Assembly (NCBI RefSeq): GCF_036182465.1
Contig: NZ_CP108081.1
Coordinates: 1,860,001-1,924,000 of the forward strand
Reading direction: 5' to 3'
Length of the DNA: 64,000 nt
Source: Streptomyces sp. NBC_00258
Lineage (GTDB): Bacteria; Actinomycetota; Actinomycetes; Streptomycetales; Streptomycetaceae
Of this stretch, positions 26,790 to 34,923 are shown one piece after another (position 1 is the stretch's first letter; the number at the start of each line of letters is the position of its first letter). The notes beneath the pieces are model-generated. The model was given only the letters and a program-made list of their open reading frames with translations, was not told where the DNA came from and did no database searches. A program made the position numbers and the translations under genes.

Positions 26790-26853
26790 CCCAGTCACTG
26801 AAAAGTGCGTTCTTCCATGTCAGCGCACACTCTCCTACGGTTTCCCAGTAACC
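26790..26853. promoter_or_regulatory. Imperfect direct repeat in the HxlR-RidA divergent region
   Basis: CCCAGTCACTG at 26790-26800 and CCCAGTAACC at 26844-26853 share a core that resembles the AGTNAC half-sites of some HxlR proteins. The first copy lies just upstream of the hxlR start codon. The evidence is weak. Confidence 0.3.
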
Positions 26854-26918
26854 ACAAGAGAGCACGAGCACCGTGGTTCGACGGAAACGAGCCCCGGGCT
26901 CTATGACAAGGAGTCAGC

Positions 26919-27326
26919 ATGGCCATCACTCTGGTGAACCCCGAAGGACTGGCGAAGGTCGACCTCTACCGTCAGGTGTCGGTCGCCACCGGGTCGAGGC
27001 TGGTCTTCCTCGCGGGGCAGGTCGCCTGGGACGCCGATGGGGTCACGGTCGGCGAAGGTGACCTCGCCGCACAGGTCGAGCAGTGCTACCTCAACGTCGG
27101 CACCGCCCTGGCCGAGGTCGGCGCCTCCTTCGACGACGTGGTGAAGCTGACCGTCTACCTCGTCGACTGGACCCCGGACAAGATGCCCCTGTTCATGGAG
27201 GGGGCCGCACGGGCAGCCGCGAAGCTGGGGGTCACACCGGCCCCACCGCTCACAGGGGTTGGCGTCGCCGCCCTGGCCGCGCCCGACCTCCTGGTCGAGG
27301 TGGAGGCCACCGCGATCATCGACTGA
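26919..27326 (+). CDS. RidA family protein (enamine/imine deaminase)
   Basis: The 135-residue product has the YjgF/RidA fold: RLVFLAGQVAWDADG, QCYLNVGTALAEVGASFDDVVKLTVYLVDW and the C-terminal TGVGVAALAAPDLLVEVEATAIID. The canonical catalytic Arg segment is here LLVEVEATAI, without the usual Arg before the strand. This points to a non-archetypal Rid subfamily rather than a true 2-aminoacrylate deaminase. The start is the ATG at 26919 after AAGGAG. It is divergent from hxlR. Confidence 0.88.
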   Translation: MAITLVNPEGLAKVDLYRQVSVATGSRLVFLAGQVAWDADGVTVGEGDLAAQVEQCYLNVGTALAEVGASFDDVVKLTVYLVDWTPDKMPLFMEGAARAAAKLGVTPAPPLTGVGVAALAAPDLLVEVEATAIID

Positions 27327-27406
27327 ACAGGCGTCTCCGCCTGGAGCTTGTTCTCGACCCGTGGCCTGTTCTTGACCGCGGGCCTCGAACCGCGTGCTCT
27401 GAAGGG

Positions 27407-27480
27407 GCGGGGCGGCCGGATTCGAACCGACGTCCTCCGAGATGATGTCGCGGCGCACTACCTCTGTGCTACGACCCCGC
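27407..27480 (-). tRNA. tRNA-like element (degenerate or non-canonical tRNA)
   Basis: Read on the minus strand, this element has a D arm GCAC-AGAGGTA-GTGC and a perfect T arm (GTCGG-TTCGAAT-CCGGC). The variable loop is five bases, and the acceptor ends GCGGGGT and GCCCCGC can pair. The fit is not canonical. An extra base on each side makes the acceptor eight positions long with a C-C mismatch. The anticodon stem has a C-U mismatch, and the loop ACATCAT lacks U33. A nominal anticodon would be ATC. It may be a tRNA pseudogene or an unusual tRNA. No CCA is encoded. Confidence 0.5.
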
Positions 27481-27579
27481 CTTGGTCGTGATCGTAGGCC
27501 CCGACTGCAAGGGCCAGCCACCCTGTTTCGGCTCCACGGACGGCAGGTCACATGGGAGGCGGTGCGGGATACTGCGGCA

Positions 27580-29148
27580 ATGTTCGGGATACGGGACCGT
27601 CGGCGCGAGGTCGTCGTGCGGTGTGTGGTGGCCGTTGCCCTGACCCTGATGACCGCTCTCACGGGCATGGGCCGGGCGACGGCGGCGGAGAGGGGTCCGC
27701 GCGACGTCACACAGGAGTATTTCTACGTACCGCTGCATTCGCAGGAGCCGTACACCTCCGATGTGCTCGGCCTTGAGTTCGCGTACGACGGGCCACCGCG
27801 GAATGCCGAACTGACCGTGGACGCGGCGGGGATCGACGGCGTCGCGGTCGTCGTGTCGGGGGCCGATGGCTGCAGGCCGAGAATGCCGTCCTTCACCTGT
27901 TCCAAGCAGTTGCACCCCGACTCCGAGGGCTGGAACATGCAGGAGCTGAAGCTCCGCCCCGCAGCCGGGGCCCGTGCCGGGGACTCCGGCCTCCTGAGCT
28001 ACACCCTCAAGCCGGAGGGCCTGCCCGCCGTCCGAGGCAGCCTGAAGGTCATCGCCGGGCGGCCCGAACTGCGGGTGAACGAGAGTCCCGCGCTCAGGAC
28101 GACCGCTGTCGGTGAGACCTTCGGCGTGCCCATCGTCATCCGCAACACCGGCGATGTTCCTGCCCGCGGCGTCGTCCTGCTCATCGAAGGCAACGCAGAT
28201 CTGTCAGCGGTCACCCGGCACAGCAACTGCCGCTACGCCAAGGACGCCGACACCATCCAGTGCCTCCTTCCCGACGCCGTCATAGCTCCCGGCGAGACGA
28301 TGCGGGTGAATCCGGTGCCGCGGGTCAGGCCGAGCCGTGCCGCGCTGGCGGAGCGACTGTCCTACGGGGCGTGGTCCTTCCATTCCTCCGGACGGCACCC
28401 GGGCCCACCGTGCTGCGTGGACGCCCCCGCCTCCGGCCTCACACCGGGGCAGGGGACACCCGTTTCCCTCACCCCGGACCCGACCGGCGGCAGAGGGACG
28501 AAGTTCACCACCACCCCTGAGCCGACGGAGGTGAGAGTGCCGGTGCGGAACACCGCCGACATCGAGGCGATCGGCGCGGCGCTGCGCGGCAATGCCGGCA
28601 CGACCCACCGTATCCGCATCGGCTACCGCAACAACGGCCCCGCCGAGACGGGCGAGATCCGGACCGTGTTCATCGCACCGCCCGGCACCGAGGTGATCCG
28701 GGCGCCTTACGACCCCGAGGCCGAGGAGGAGATGGCCGACCAGGTCTGCCGGACGAAGAATCGCGGCCGCAGCTACACCTGCAGCCAGTACAGCGAGGTC
28801 GGCCAGAAGGTCTTCTACGAGTTCACCTTGCGCACCACCAGCGACGACACCCGTTCCGGCTGTGTGTCCGTCTCGGCCTGGACCGACGAATCAGCGCCGG
28901 GCGGCACCCGGGTCAGGGACACCGAACGCAGCAACGACACGGCACCCGTCCAGGTGGCCGAGAACGGCACGATCTCCTGCGCTCTGCCCGAGGACAACGG
29001 CGGCGTTGGCGGCTGGGCCGTCGGCACCGGAATCGCGGCCCTCGCCGGCTCGGCGTTGCTCGTCGCCGGACACCGACGCAGGAAGGCGTCGCGAGCGGGT
29101 CGGACACCAACGCGCTGGTGGCTGACGCGCTTTGAACGTGAGCTGTGA
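27580..29148 (+). CDS. Secreted, C-terminally membrane-anchored surface protein
   Basis: The 522-residue product has an N-terminal signal peptide (VVRCVVAVALTLMTALTGMG, cleavage near ATAAE). A long extracellular part follows, containing immunoglobulin-like modules (TFGVPIVIRNTGDVPARGVVL and RIGYRNNGPAETGEIRTVF are DUF11-like). A single C-terminal membrane helix (VGTGIAALAGSALLVAGH) and a basic tail (RRRKASRAGR) end it. There is no LPXTG sortase motif. Paired cysteines (ADGCRPRMPSFTC, NCRYAKDADTIQC) suggest disulfides. The function is unknown. The start is the ATG at 27580. The frame is open upstream but runs into the tRNA-like element. Confidence 0.75.
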   Translation: MFGIRDRRREVVVRCVVAVALTLMTALTGMGRATAAERGPRDVTQEYFYVPLHSQEPYTSDVLGLEFAYDGPPRNAELTVDAAGIDGVAVVVSGADGCRPRMPSFTCSKQLHPDSEGWNMQELKLRPAAGARAGDSGLLSYTLKPEGLPAVRGSLKVIAGRPELRVNESPALRTTAVGETFGVPIVIRNTGDVPARGVVLLIEGNADLSAVTRHSNCRYAKDADTIQCLLPDAVIAPGETMRVNPVPRVRPSRAALAERLSYGAWSFHSSGRHPGPPCCVDAPASGLTPGQGTPVSLTPDPTGGRGTKFTTTPEPTEVRVPVRNTADIEAIGAALRGNAGTTHRIRIGYRNNGPAETGEIRTVFIAPPGTEVIRAPYDPEAEEEMADQVCRTKNRGRSYTCSQYSEVGQKVFYEFTLRTTSDDTRSGCVSVSAWTDESAPGGTRVRDTERSNDTAPVQVAENGTISCALPEDNGGVGGWAVGTGIAALAGSALLVAGHRRRKASRAGRTPTRWWLTRFEREL

Positions 29149-29165
29149 CCGGACGGAGAGGGCCC

Positions 29166-29798
29166 TCACCCTGGCTGCGCGGCCATGAGCTTGCGGGTGA
29201 ACCTGTGCATGTGCGGGTCGAGGGTGTCCACGGGTTCGGCGAGGACCTGTGACAGCGACAGCCACTTGATCGCCGAGAACTCATCCTCGTCGAAGGTGAC
29301 GATGCTGCCGACGTCCGCCTGCAGGACATACCAGAGCGACACGTCGGTGTGCCGGCCCTGCCCGCGCGTTTGCGTGATGGTCAGGAAGAACGGCTCGCTG
29401 CCGGAGACCCCCGACGGGACGGCCTCGATGCACAGCTCCTCGCCGCACTCACGCACCACTGTGTCCCACGGGTCCTCCCTCGGCTCGACGTGACCGCCAC
29501 TGGGAAGCCACAGACCGGCCTTCCGGTGGGCGACCAGCAGAAGTTCGCCGCGCTTCTCGTCCAGGACCACGAAGTAGCTGACCAGATGAACCTCCGGCAC
29601 ATCGGGTTTCCGTACCCGATAGAGCGGAGCTCCGCCGGCGATCCACTCCACTGCCTCGGCAAGATGCGCACGCTCCTGCTCGTCCCAGGGCCGAACACCC
29701 TCCAGCAGGCTCGTCAGCCGCACACGAAGAAGCTGGTCACGCTCGTCTGAAGCCTCGGTCGTATTCACCGTGTTCATGATGCCAAGTGGCTGTGACAT
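29166..29798 (-). CDS. Nudix hydrolase
   Basis: The 210-residue protein has a Nudix box, GGHVEPREDPWDTVVRECGEEL, with the catalytic Arg-Glu and Glu-Glu pairs. The usual Gly after EELx is replaced by Cys. It hydrolyses a nucleoside diphosphate linked to some moiety, and the specific substrate cannot be told. A helical N-terminal extension (~60 residues) precedes the domain. The ATG at 29798 lies nine bases after GGAGG and is preferred to the ATG at 29777. It is divergent from the arsR-type gene. Confidence 0.9.
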   Translation of the reverse strand: MSQPLGIMNTVNTTEASDERDQLLRVRLTSLLEGVRPWDEQERAHLAEAVEWIAGGAPLYRVRKPDVPEVHLVSYFVVLDEKRGELLLVAHRKAGLWLPSGGHVEPREDPWDTVVRECGEELCIEAVPSGVSGSEPFFLTITQTRGQGRHTDVSLWYVLQADVGSIVTFDEDEFSAIKWLSLSQVLAEPVDTLDPHMHRFTRKLMAAQPG

Positions 29799-29832
29799 CC
29801 CGGCGTTCCTCCGGAGCGGTCCGCATGAACCC

Positions 29833-29848
29833 GTAACCAATGGGTTAC
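29833..29848. promoter_or_regulatory. Perfect palindrome, candidate ArsR autoregulatory operator
   Basis: GTAACCAATGGGTTAC (6-bp arms, 4-base centre) lies 9 bases upstream of the arsR-type start codon and 34 bases from the divergent Nudix start. Repressor binding here would block translation-proximal transcription of the ArsR-SRPBCC pair and possibly the Nudix gene. Confidence 0.7.
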
Positions 29849-29857
29849 GCTTCTGGG

Positions 29858-30226
29858 ATGGACGACGTGGCCCACGCGATAGCGGATCCCGTGCGCAGGG
29901 AGATCCTTCTCATGCTGCGTGGGGCCACGCTCACGGTGGGGGAGATTGCGCGTTGCTTCACCATCAGTCGGCCGGCGGTCAGTCGTCATCTGCGGGTGTT
30001 GCGGGAGTGCGGGCTGGTTCGGGACGAGTTGGTGGGGAGGCGGCGGATGTACAGGCTCGATGCGGCGCCCCTGGCGGAGGTCGCCGAGTGGGTCGCTGTG
30101 ATTCGCGCGCCGGGCGGCTGGGACCAGCGGCTGGATGCCCTTGAGACAGAGGTTCGTCGCACCCGGCGTGAGAGGTCCACGCGTCACACGGCAGCACACG
30201 GAGAACGTACGGAGGACACCGCATGA
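29858..30226 (+). CDS. ArsR family transcriptional repressor
   Basis: The 122-residue winged-helix protein reads AIADPVRREILLMLRGATLTVGEIARCFTISRPAVSRHLRVLRECGLV, then the wing RRRMYRLD. It lacks the metal-binding CxC motif, so it belongs to the non-metal ArsR group that partners an SRPBCC ligand-binding protein. The ATG at 29858 gives MDDVAHAIADP, matching the family. The stop overlaps the next ATG (ATGA), showing translational coupling. Confidence 0.93.
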   Translation: MDDVAHAIADPVRREILLMLRGATLTVGEIARCFTISRPAVSRHLRVLRECGLVRDELVGRRRMYRLDAAPLAEVAEWVAVIRAPGGWDQRLDALETEVRRTRRERSTRHTAAHGERTEDTA

Positions 30227-30729
30227 AACCACTGCCCAGCGGCCGGCTCATGTCCACCGCCGACGGCAACGACCTGATCCTTACCCGTATCTTCCGGGCA
30301 CCCATCGATGACGTCTGGGCGAGCGTCACCGAACCGGAGCGCACGGCACGGTGGTTCGGTCCCTGGGAAGGGGACGCGGCGCCGGGTCGTACCGTCCGGG
30401 TCCGGATGGCGTTCGAAGAAGGCGAGGCGTGGACCGAGGTGCGCATCGACGCGTGCGAACCGCCGCGGCGCCTCGCCGTCTCCACGTCCGACGAAGCGGG
30501 CGACTGGCGCATGGAACTGCGGCTGTCCGAGTCGGCCGGGACGACGGAGCTCCAGTTCGTCCATCACCTCACGACCACGAAGGGAATCGGCGAGATCGGA
30601 CCGGGCTGGGAGTACTACCTCGACATGCTCGTCGCCTCGCGCGAAGGCACTCCGGCGCCGAGCTTCGACGACTACTACCCCGCCCAGCAGGCCTACTTCG
30701 AGTCGCTGGCAGATCAACGGCCTTCGTGA
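30223..30729 (+). CDS. SRPBCC (AHSA1-like) domain protein
   Basis: The 168-residue protein has the helix-grip fold of the Bet v1/AHSA1 superfamily: LILTRIFRAPIDDVWASVTEPERTARWFGPWEG at the start and LQFVHHLTTTKGIGEIGPGWEYYLDML in the C-terminal helix. It probably binds a hydrophobic ligand. The start overlaps the ArsR stop by four bases. ArsR-SRPBCC pairs are frequent in actinomycetes, and their ligands are mostly unknown. Confidence 0.92.
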   Translation: MKPLPSGRLMSTADGNDLILTRIFRAPIDDVWASVTEPERTARWFGPWEGDAAPGRTVRVRMAFEEGEAWTEVRIDACEPPRRLAVSTSDEAGDWRMELRLSESAGTTELQFVHHLTTTKGIGEIGPGWEYYLDMLVASREGTPAPSFDDYYPAQQAYFESLADQRPS

Positions 30730-30786
30730 GGGTTCGGAGGTTCTCGGCTGTCAGTGGGGCGCTCTGCCGCCGGAGGCGGACGGGAG

Positions 30787-32502
30787 TCAGTGCGATTCAC
30801 GGCTCACCTCCGAGCCGCTGGAACCGACGAGGAAGTCCAGGTCGGCGCCGGTGTCGGCCTGCAGGACGTGGTCGACGTAGAGGCGTTCCCAGCCGCGCCG
30901 GGGGCTCGCGAAACCCGTGACGGTGGCCTTGGTGGGGGTCCTGCGGGCCAGTTCGTCGGCCGATACGTCGAGGTCGATGCGGCGGGCCGGGACGTCGAGG
31001 CTGATGTGGTCCCCCGTACGCGCGAGGGCGAGGGGGCCGCCGGCCGCGGCCTCCGGGGCCACGTGCAGGACGACGGTGCCGTACGCTGTGCCGCTCATGC
31101 GGCCGTCGCAGACGCGGACCATGTCGCGGACACCCTGTTCGAGGAGCTTCTTCGGGAGCGGCATGTTGGCGACCTCGGGCATGCCCGGGTAGCCCTTGGG
31201 GCCGCAGCCGCGCAGCACGAGGACCGAGTCGGCGTCGACGTCGAGATCGGGGTCGTCGATGCGGGCGTGGAAGTCCTCGATCGAGTCGAAGACGACCGCC
31301 CGGCCGCGATGGCGCAGCAGGTGGGCGGAGGCCGCGGCGGGTTTGATGAGCGCGCCGTCCGGGGCGAGGTTGCCGCGGAGCACGGCGATGCCGCCCTCGG
31401 CGACCAGTGGCTCGGCGCGGGTGCGGATGACCTCGCCGTCCCAGATCGGCGCGTCGTCGAGATGGCCGACCAGCGGTTCGCCGGTGACCGTGAGCGCGTC
31501 CGGGTCGAGCAGGTCGCGTACCTCGCGCAGGACGGCGGACAGGCCTCCGGCGCGGTGGAAGTCCTCCATGAGGAAGCGCCCGGCCGGCTGGAGGTCGACC
31601 AGGACCGGCACCCGGGAGCCGATGCGGTCGAAGTCGTCGAGGGACAGGTCGATTCCCAACCGCCCCGCGATCGCCAGGAGATGGACGACCGCGTTGGTCG
31701 AACCGCCGATCGCGGCCAGCGCGACGATCGCGTTGTGGAACGACGCCTTAGTCAGGAAGGTCCCCGGCCGCCGGTCGACGGCGACCATGTCCACCACCAG
31801 CCGGCCGGTGCCGTGCGCGGCCTCCAGCAGTCGGCTGTCGGGGGCGGGGGTGCCGGCGACACCGGGCACGACCGTACCGAGGGCCTCCGCCACCAACGCC
31901 ATGGTGGAGGCGGTGCCCATGGTGTTGCAGTGCCCGCGGCTGCGGATCATCGCCGACTCGGAGCGGGTGAACTGCTCCTGGGAGAGCGTGCCGGCCCGTA
32001 CCTCCTCCGACAGCCGCCACACGTCCGTGCCGCACCCCAGCGGCGTACCGCGGAAGGTGCCGGTCAGCATCGGGCCACCGGGCACGACGACGGCGGGCAG
32101 GTCCACCGAGGCTGCGGCCATCAGCAGCGACGGGATCGTCTTATCGCAGCCTCCCAACAGGACGACGCCGTCGATGGGGTTGGCCCGCAGCATCTCCTCC
32201 GTGGCCATCGCCGCCATGTTGCGCCAGAGCATCGCCGTGGGTCGCACCTGTGTCTCGCCGAGCGACACCACGGGCAGGTCGAGCGGAATGCCGCCCGCCT
32301 CGTAGATCCCGTTGCGGACCGAGGCCGCCACCTCGTTCAGGTGCGCGTTGCAGGGAGTCAGGTCCGAGGCGGTGTTGGCGATGGCGATCTGCGGGCGGCC
32401 GGCGAAGGCGTCCGCCGGCACACCACGGCGCATCCACGCCCGGTGGATGTACGCGTTGCGGTCCTGGCCCGCGTACCACTGGGCGCTGCGGAGCGTCACC
32501 AT
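30787..32502 (-). CDS. IlvD/Edd family sugar-acid dehydratase
   Basis: The 571-residue enzyme carries the three cluster-ligand cysteines of the family in SDLTPCNAHL, LLGGCDKTIPSLLM and RGHCNTMGTAST. These are the ligands of a [2Fe-2S] cluster, as in pentonate dehydratases. The neighbours (IclR regulator, zinc dehydrogenase) point to a sugar-acid dehydratase, for example arabinonate, xylonate or galactonate, rather than the valine/isoleucine IlvD. The start is the ATG at 32502 after GGAAGGAG. It is divergent from the IclR gene. Confidence 0.88.
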   Translation of the reverse strand: MVTLRSAQWYAGQDRNAYIHRAWMRRGVPADAFAGRPQIAIANTASDLTPCNAHLNEVAASVRNGIYEAGGIPLDLPVVSLGETQVRPTAMLWRNMAAMATEEMLRANPIDGVVLLGGCDKTIPSLLMAAASVDLPAVVVPGGPMLTGTFRGTPLGCGTDVWRLSEEVRAGTLSQEQFTRSESAMIRSRGHCNTMGTASTMALVAEALGTVVPGVAGTPAPDSRLLEAAHGTGRLVVDMVAVDRRPGTFLTKASFHNAIVALAAIGGSTNAVVHLLAIAGRLGIDLSLDDFDRIGSRVPVLVDLQPAGRFLMEDFHRAGGLSAVLREVRDLLDPDALTVTGEPLVGHLDDAPIWDGEVIRTRAEPLVAEGGIAVLRGNLAPDGALIKPAAASAHLLRHRGRAVVFDSIEDFHARIDDPDLDVDADSVLVLRGCGPKGYPGMPEVANMPLPKKLLEQGVRDMVRVCDGRMSGTAYGTVVLHVAPEAAAGGPLALARTGDHISLDVPARRIDLDVSADELARRTPTKATVTGFASPRRGWERLYVDHVLQADTGADLDFLVGSSGSEVSRESH

Positions 32503-32510
32503 TGAGCTCC

Positions 32511-32545
32511 TTCCAATAATCGACACAGGGGTCTAATCTTTGGAA
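32511..32545 (+). promoter_or_regulatory. IclR-gene promoter with spanning inverted repeat; leaderless start
   Basis: TTCCAA (32511-32516) and TAATCT (32534-32539) are 17 bases apart and fit -35 and -10 boxes. The ATG at 32550 is then at or next to the transcription start, and no ribosome site is present. TTCCAA also pairs with TTGGAA at 32540-32545 as an inverted repeat in the 47-base divergent region. That is a natural site for an IclR dimer to control both directions. Confidence 0.5.
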
Positions 32546-32549
32546 CGCC

Positions 32550-33374
32550 ATGAAGCATACGCAGACGTTCGAAGGATCGACAGACCTCGGCGCGGACGGC
32601 TCAACAGGCGCAGACAGCAGCCGACTTGTGGGATCGGACCGGGTGCTCGCCGTCCTCAAGGAACTCGCCCGGTACCCCGACGGGGTGGGACTTGAGGAGC
32701 TGACCCGGGTGATCGGCAGCCCCAAGCCGACCGTGCACCGGGCACTCGGTGCCCTGCGCCGGGCCGGTCTGGCCGACCAGGACGCCCGCGGCCGCTATGT
32801 GCTCGGCGACGAGTTCCTCCGGATGGCCTTCGCCCACCACGAGGCCCGCCCCGAGCACGTACGTATCCGTCCCGCACTCGAAGCGCTCGCCCACCGGTTC
32901 GGCGAGACCTCGCACTACGCGGTCCTCGACGGCCGCGAGGTCGTCTACCGCGCGAAGGTCGACCCGCCCGCCGGAGCGGTCCGGCTGACCTCGACGGTGG
33001 GCGGCCGCAACCCCGCGCACACCACCGCCGTCGGAAAGCTGCTGCTCGCCCACCAGTTGGCCACGCTCGACGACGTCGAGGCGTGGTTCGGCTCGACGCC
33101 CCTGGTACGCCGCACACCGCGGACCCTGTGCACGGCCGCCGCCCTGCACAGCGACCTGCGGATCACACGCGAGCGCGGCTACGGCCTCGACGACCAGGAG
33201 AACGAGACCGGAGTCAACTGCCTCTCCCTGCCTGTCTACGCGACCTCGCCGACGGCCCCCTCCGGCGCTCTGAGCGTCAGCGCACTGGCGTACCGGACGC
33301 CCTTAAAGACCCTGGTCGGCGCCCTCGACGAGATCCGTGCCGCACTCGGGCCTCTGGGAGAGCCGCACCGGTGA
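32550..33374 (+). CDS. IclR family transcriptional regulator (contains a TTA codon)
   Basis: The 274-residue protein has an IclR helix-turn-helix (RVLAVLKELARYPDGVGLEELTRVIGSPKPTVHRALGALRRAGL) and the C-terminal GAF-like effector domain (GETSHYAVLDGREVVYRAKVDPP, NPAHTTAVGKLLLA, DQENETGVNCLSLPV). It should sense the sugar acid or a product and control the divergent dehydratase and the downstream dehydrogenase. Leu252 is encoded by TTA at 33303-33305. This is the only leucine TTA I noticed in the window, so its translation may depend on the bldA tRNA. It is probably translated from a leaderless message. Confidence 0.92.
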   Translation: MKHTQTFEGSTDLGADGSTGADSSRLVGSDRVLAVLKELARYPDGVGLEELTRVIGSPKPTVHRALGALRRAGLADQDARGRYVLGDEFLRMAFAHHEARPEHVRIRPALEALAHRFGETSHYAVLDGREVVYRAKVDPPAGAVRLTSTVGGRNPAHTTAVGKLLLAHQLATLDDVEAWFGSTPLVRRTPRTLCTAAALHSDLRITRERGYGLDDQENETGVNCLSLPVYATSPTAPSGALSVSALAYRTPLKTLVGALDEIRAALGPLGEPHR

Positions 33375-33472
33375 CCACCGCCCGACGGGGCCCCGCTGTC
33401 CGAGCCGCCCCGGTCATCGCCCCTCGCTCCTCCCCCCTTCCCCTCGCCCGCCCAGCACTGGAGGCTGACCTC

Positions 33473-34498
33473 ATGCACCTCATGCGTGCCTTCGTGCTGA
33501 CCGGCCCCGGGAAGTACGCGGTCCAAGACGCGCCGGCGCCGGTGGCCGTGCCCGGCGAGGTCGTCGTCGATGTCGAGCGGGTCGGCGTGTGCGGCACCGA
33601 CGTCGAGTTCTTCACCGGCGCGATGGCCTACCTCCACCAGGGTCACTCCACCTACCCGACGCGGATCGGCCACGAATGGGCCGGTCGCGTGGCCGCGGTC
33701 GGCGACGGCGTCGATCCCGCCTGGATCGGCAGGCGGGTCATGGGCGACACCATGCTCGGCTGCGGCCTCTGCCGCCGTTGCCTCCGGGGTCACCAGCACG
33801 TGTGCGAGCAACGGCAGGAGGTCGGCATACGCGGGCAGCGGCCGGGCGCTCTGGCGGAGCAACTCGCGGTACCGGCCTCCTCGTTGCACGCTCTGCCCGA
33901 CTCCGTGGGCCCCGTGCTCGGCGCCCTGGTGGAGCCGGGCGGCAACGCCTTGCGCGCCGCGGAGGCCGCCGCACTGCGGCCCGGCGACCGGGCGCTGGTG
34001 CTGGGCCCGGGGACCATTGGGCTGCTGGTCGCGATGTTCGCCCGGGCCGCCGGTGCGGAGGTGCATCTGATGGGCCGCACCGAAGAGTCACTCGCCTTCG
34101 CCGACACCCTGGGCTTCGCGGACGTATGGACGGAGGACTCCGTCCCGGACCTGCCCTTCGACGCGGTGATCGACGCCTCCAACGCCGTCCATCTGCCGGG
34201 CCTGGCCCTGGAGTTGGTCGAGCCGGCCGGCCGCGTCGTGTACGTGGGACTGGCCGGTGAGCCGAGCCGGATCGACACCCGCACCCTGGCCCTCAAGGAC
34301 GTCACGGCGGTCGGCATCCTGTCCGCCTCCCCCGGCCTCGACGCCACCATCCGCGCCTACGCCGACGGATCCGTCGACCCCAGTCCTCTCGTCGCCGCGA
34401 CCATCGGCCTGGATCAGGTCGGTGACGTCCTGGCCGGCACCCGCCCGGCCCACGCCGGTCCTGGCCCAAAGATCCACGTCGATCCCCGAGTGACCTGA
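33473..34498 (+). CDS. Zinc-dependent medium-chain alcohol/polyol dehydrogenase
   Basis: The 341-residue enzyme has the catalytic zinc site in RVGVCGTDVEFF and GHEWAGRV, the structural zinc cysteines in MLGCGLCRRCLRGHQHVC, and the cofactor loop VLGPGTIGLLVAMFARA. It resembles sorbitol- or galactitol-phosphate-type polyol dehydrogenases. It follows the IclR gene by 98 bases and pairs with the dehydratase in a presumed sugar or sugar-acid oxidation route. The start at 33473 lies eight bases after GGAGG. A second ATG three codons later is possible. Confidence 0.9.
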   Translation: MHLMRAFVLTGPGKYAVQDAPAPVAVPGEVVVDVERVGVCGTDVEFFTGAMAYLHQGHSTYPTRIGHEWAGRVAAVGDGVDPAWIGRRVMGDTMLGCGLCRRCLRGHQHVCEQRQEVGIRGQRPGALAEQLAVPASSLHALPDSVGPVLGALVEPGGNALRAAEAAALRPGDRALVLGPGTIGLLVAMFARAAGAEVHLMGRTEESLAFADTLGFADVWTEDSVPDLPFDAVIDASNAVHLPGLALELVEPAGRVVYVGLAGEPSRIDTRTLALKDVTAVGILSASPGLDATIRAYADGSVDPSPLVAATIGLDQVGDVLAGTRPAHAGPGPKIHVDPRVT

Positions 34499-34923
34499 GC
34501 AGGACCAGGCCCACGGTGACGAGGACACGGCCCCCGGTGACGCGGGGCGTCGGAAGGGGCTTCGAGGCGTTCGTGCGCCCTTCGCGCCGGTGGGAGGGGG
34601 CACTCGACCGGCGTGGAAGTGCGTGCTCGCCGAGTGGCTGCTTCGAGCCGTGGAGTGGCGTCGTCGGGGCGTGAACACGCCCCTTGCGCGCGGTTCCCGA
34701 GTGGCGGCCGGGGCTGTTTGGCTTTGACATGCAGCGCGTGCTGCCAAGTTGCCCGGACCTCTACGAGGGTGCCGTCCGGGCGTTTCCCACCACTCGGCCT
34801 CCCTGACCGCGGGTCAGGTCTGAGCCGCCCGCGCCCTTCCCGAGTCCCGATGCCCCCGACACCGCCCTGTTCAGCCATGTTCGTGCGCGTCCCCTCACGT
34901 CCGCTCATGCCTTGGGAGGAAAT
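34499..34923. other. Gene-free region upstream of the encapsulin/2-MIB operon
   Basis: These 425 bases hold no supported gene. TTTGACA at about 34723-34729 is a possible -35 element, but I cannot match a good -10 box. The operon promoter must lie somewhere here. Confidence 0.4.

Noticed and set aside
30787..32502. Branched-chain amino acid IlvD
   Set aside because: The family is shared, but the IclR regulator and polyol dehydrogenase next to it and the pentonate-dehydratase-like sequence favour a sugar-acid substrate.
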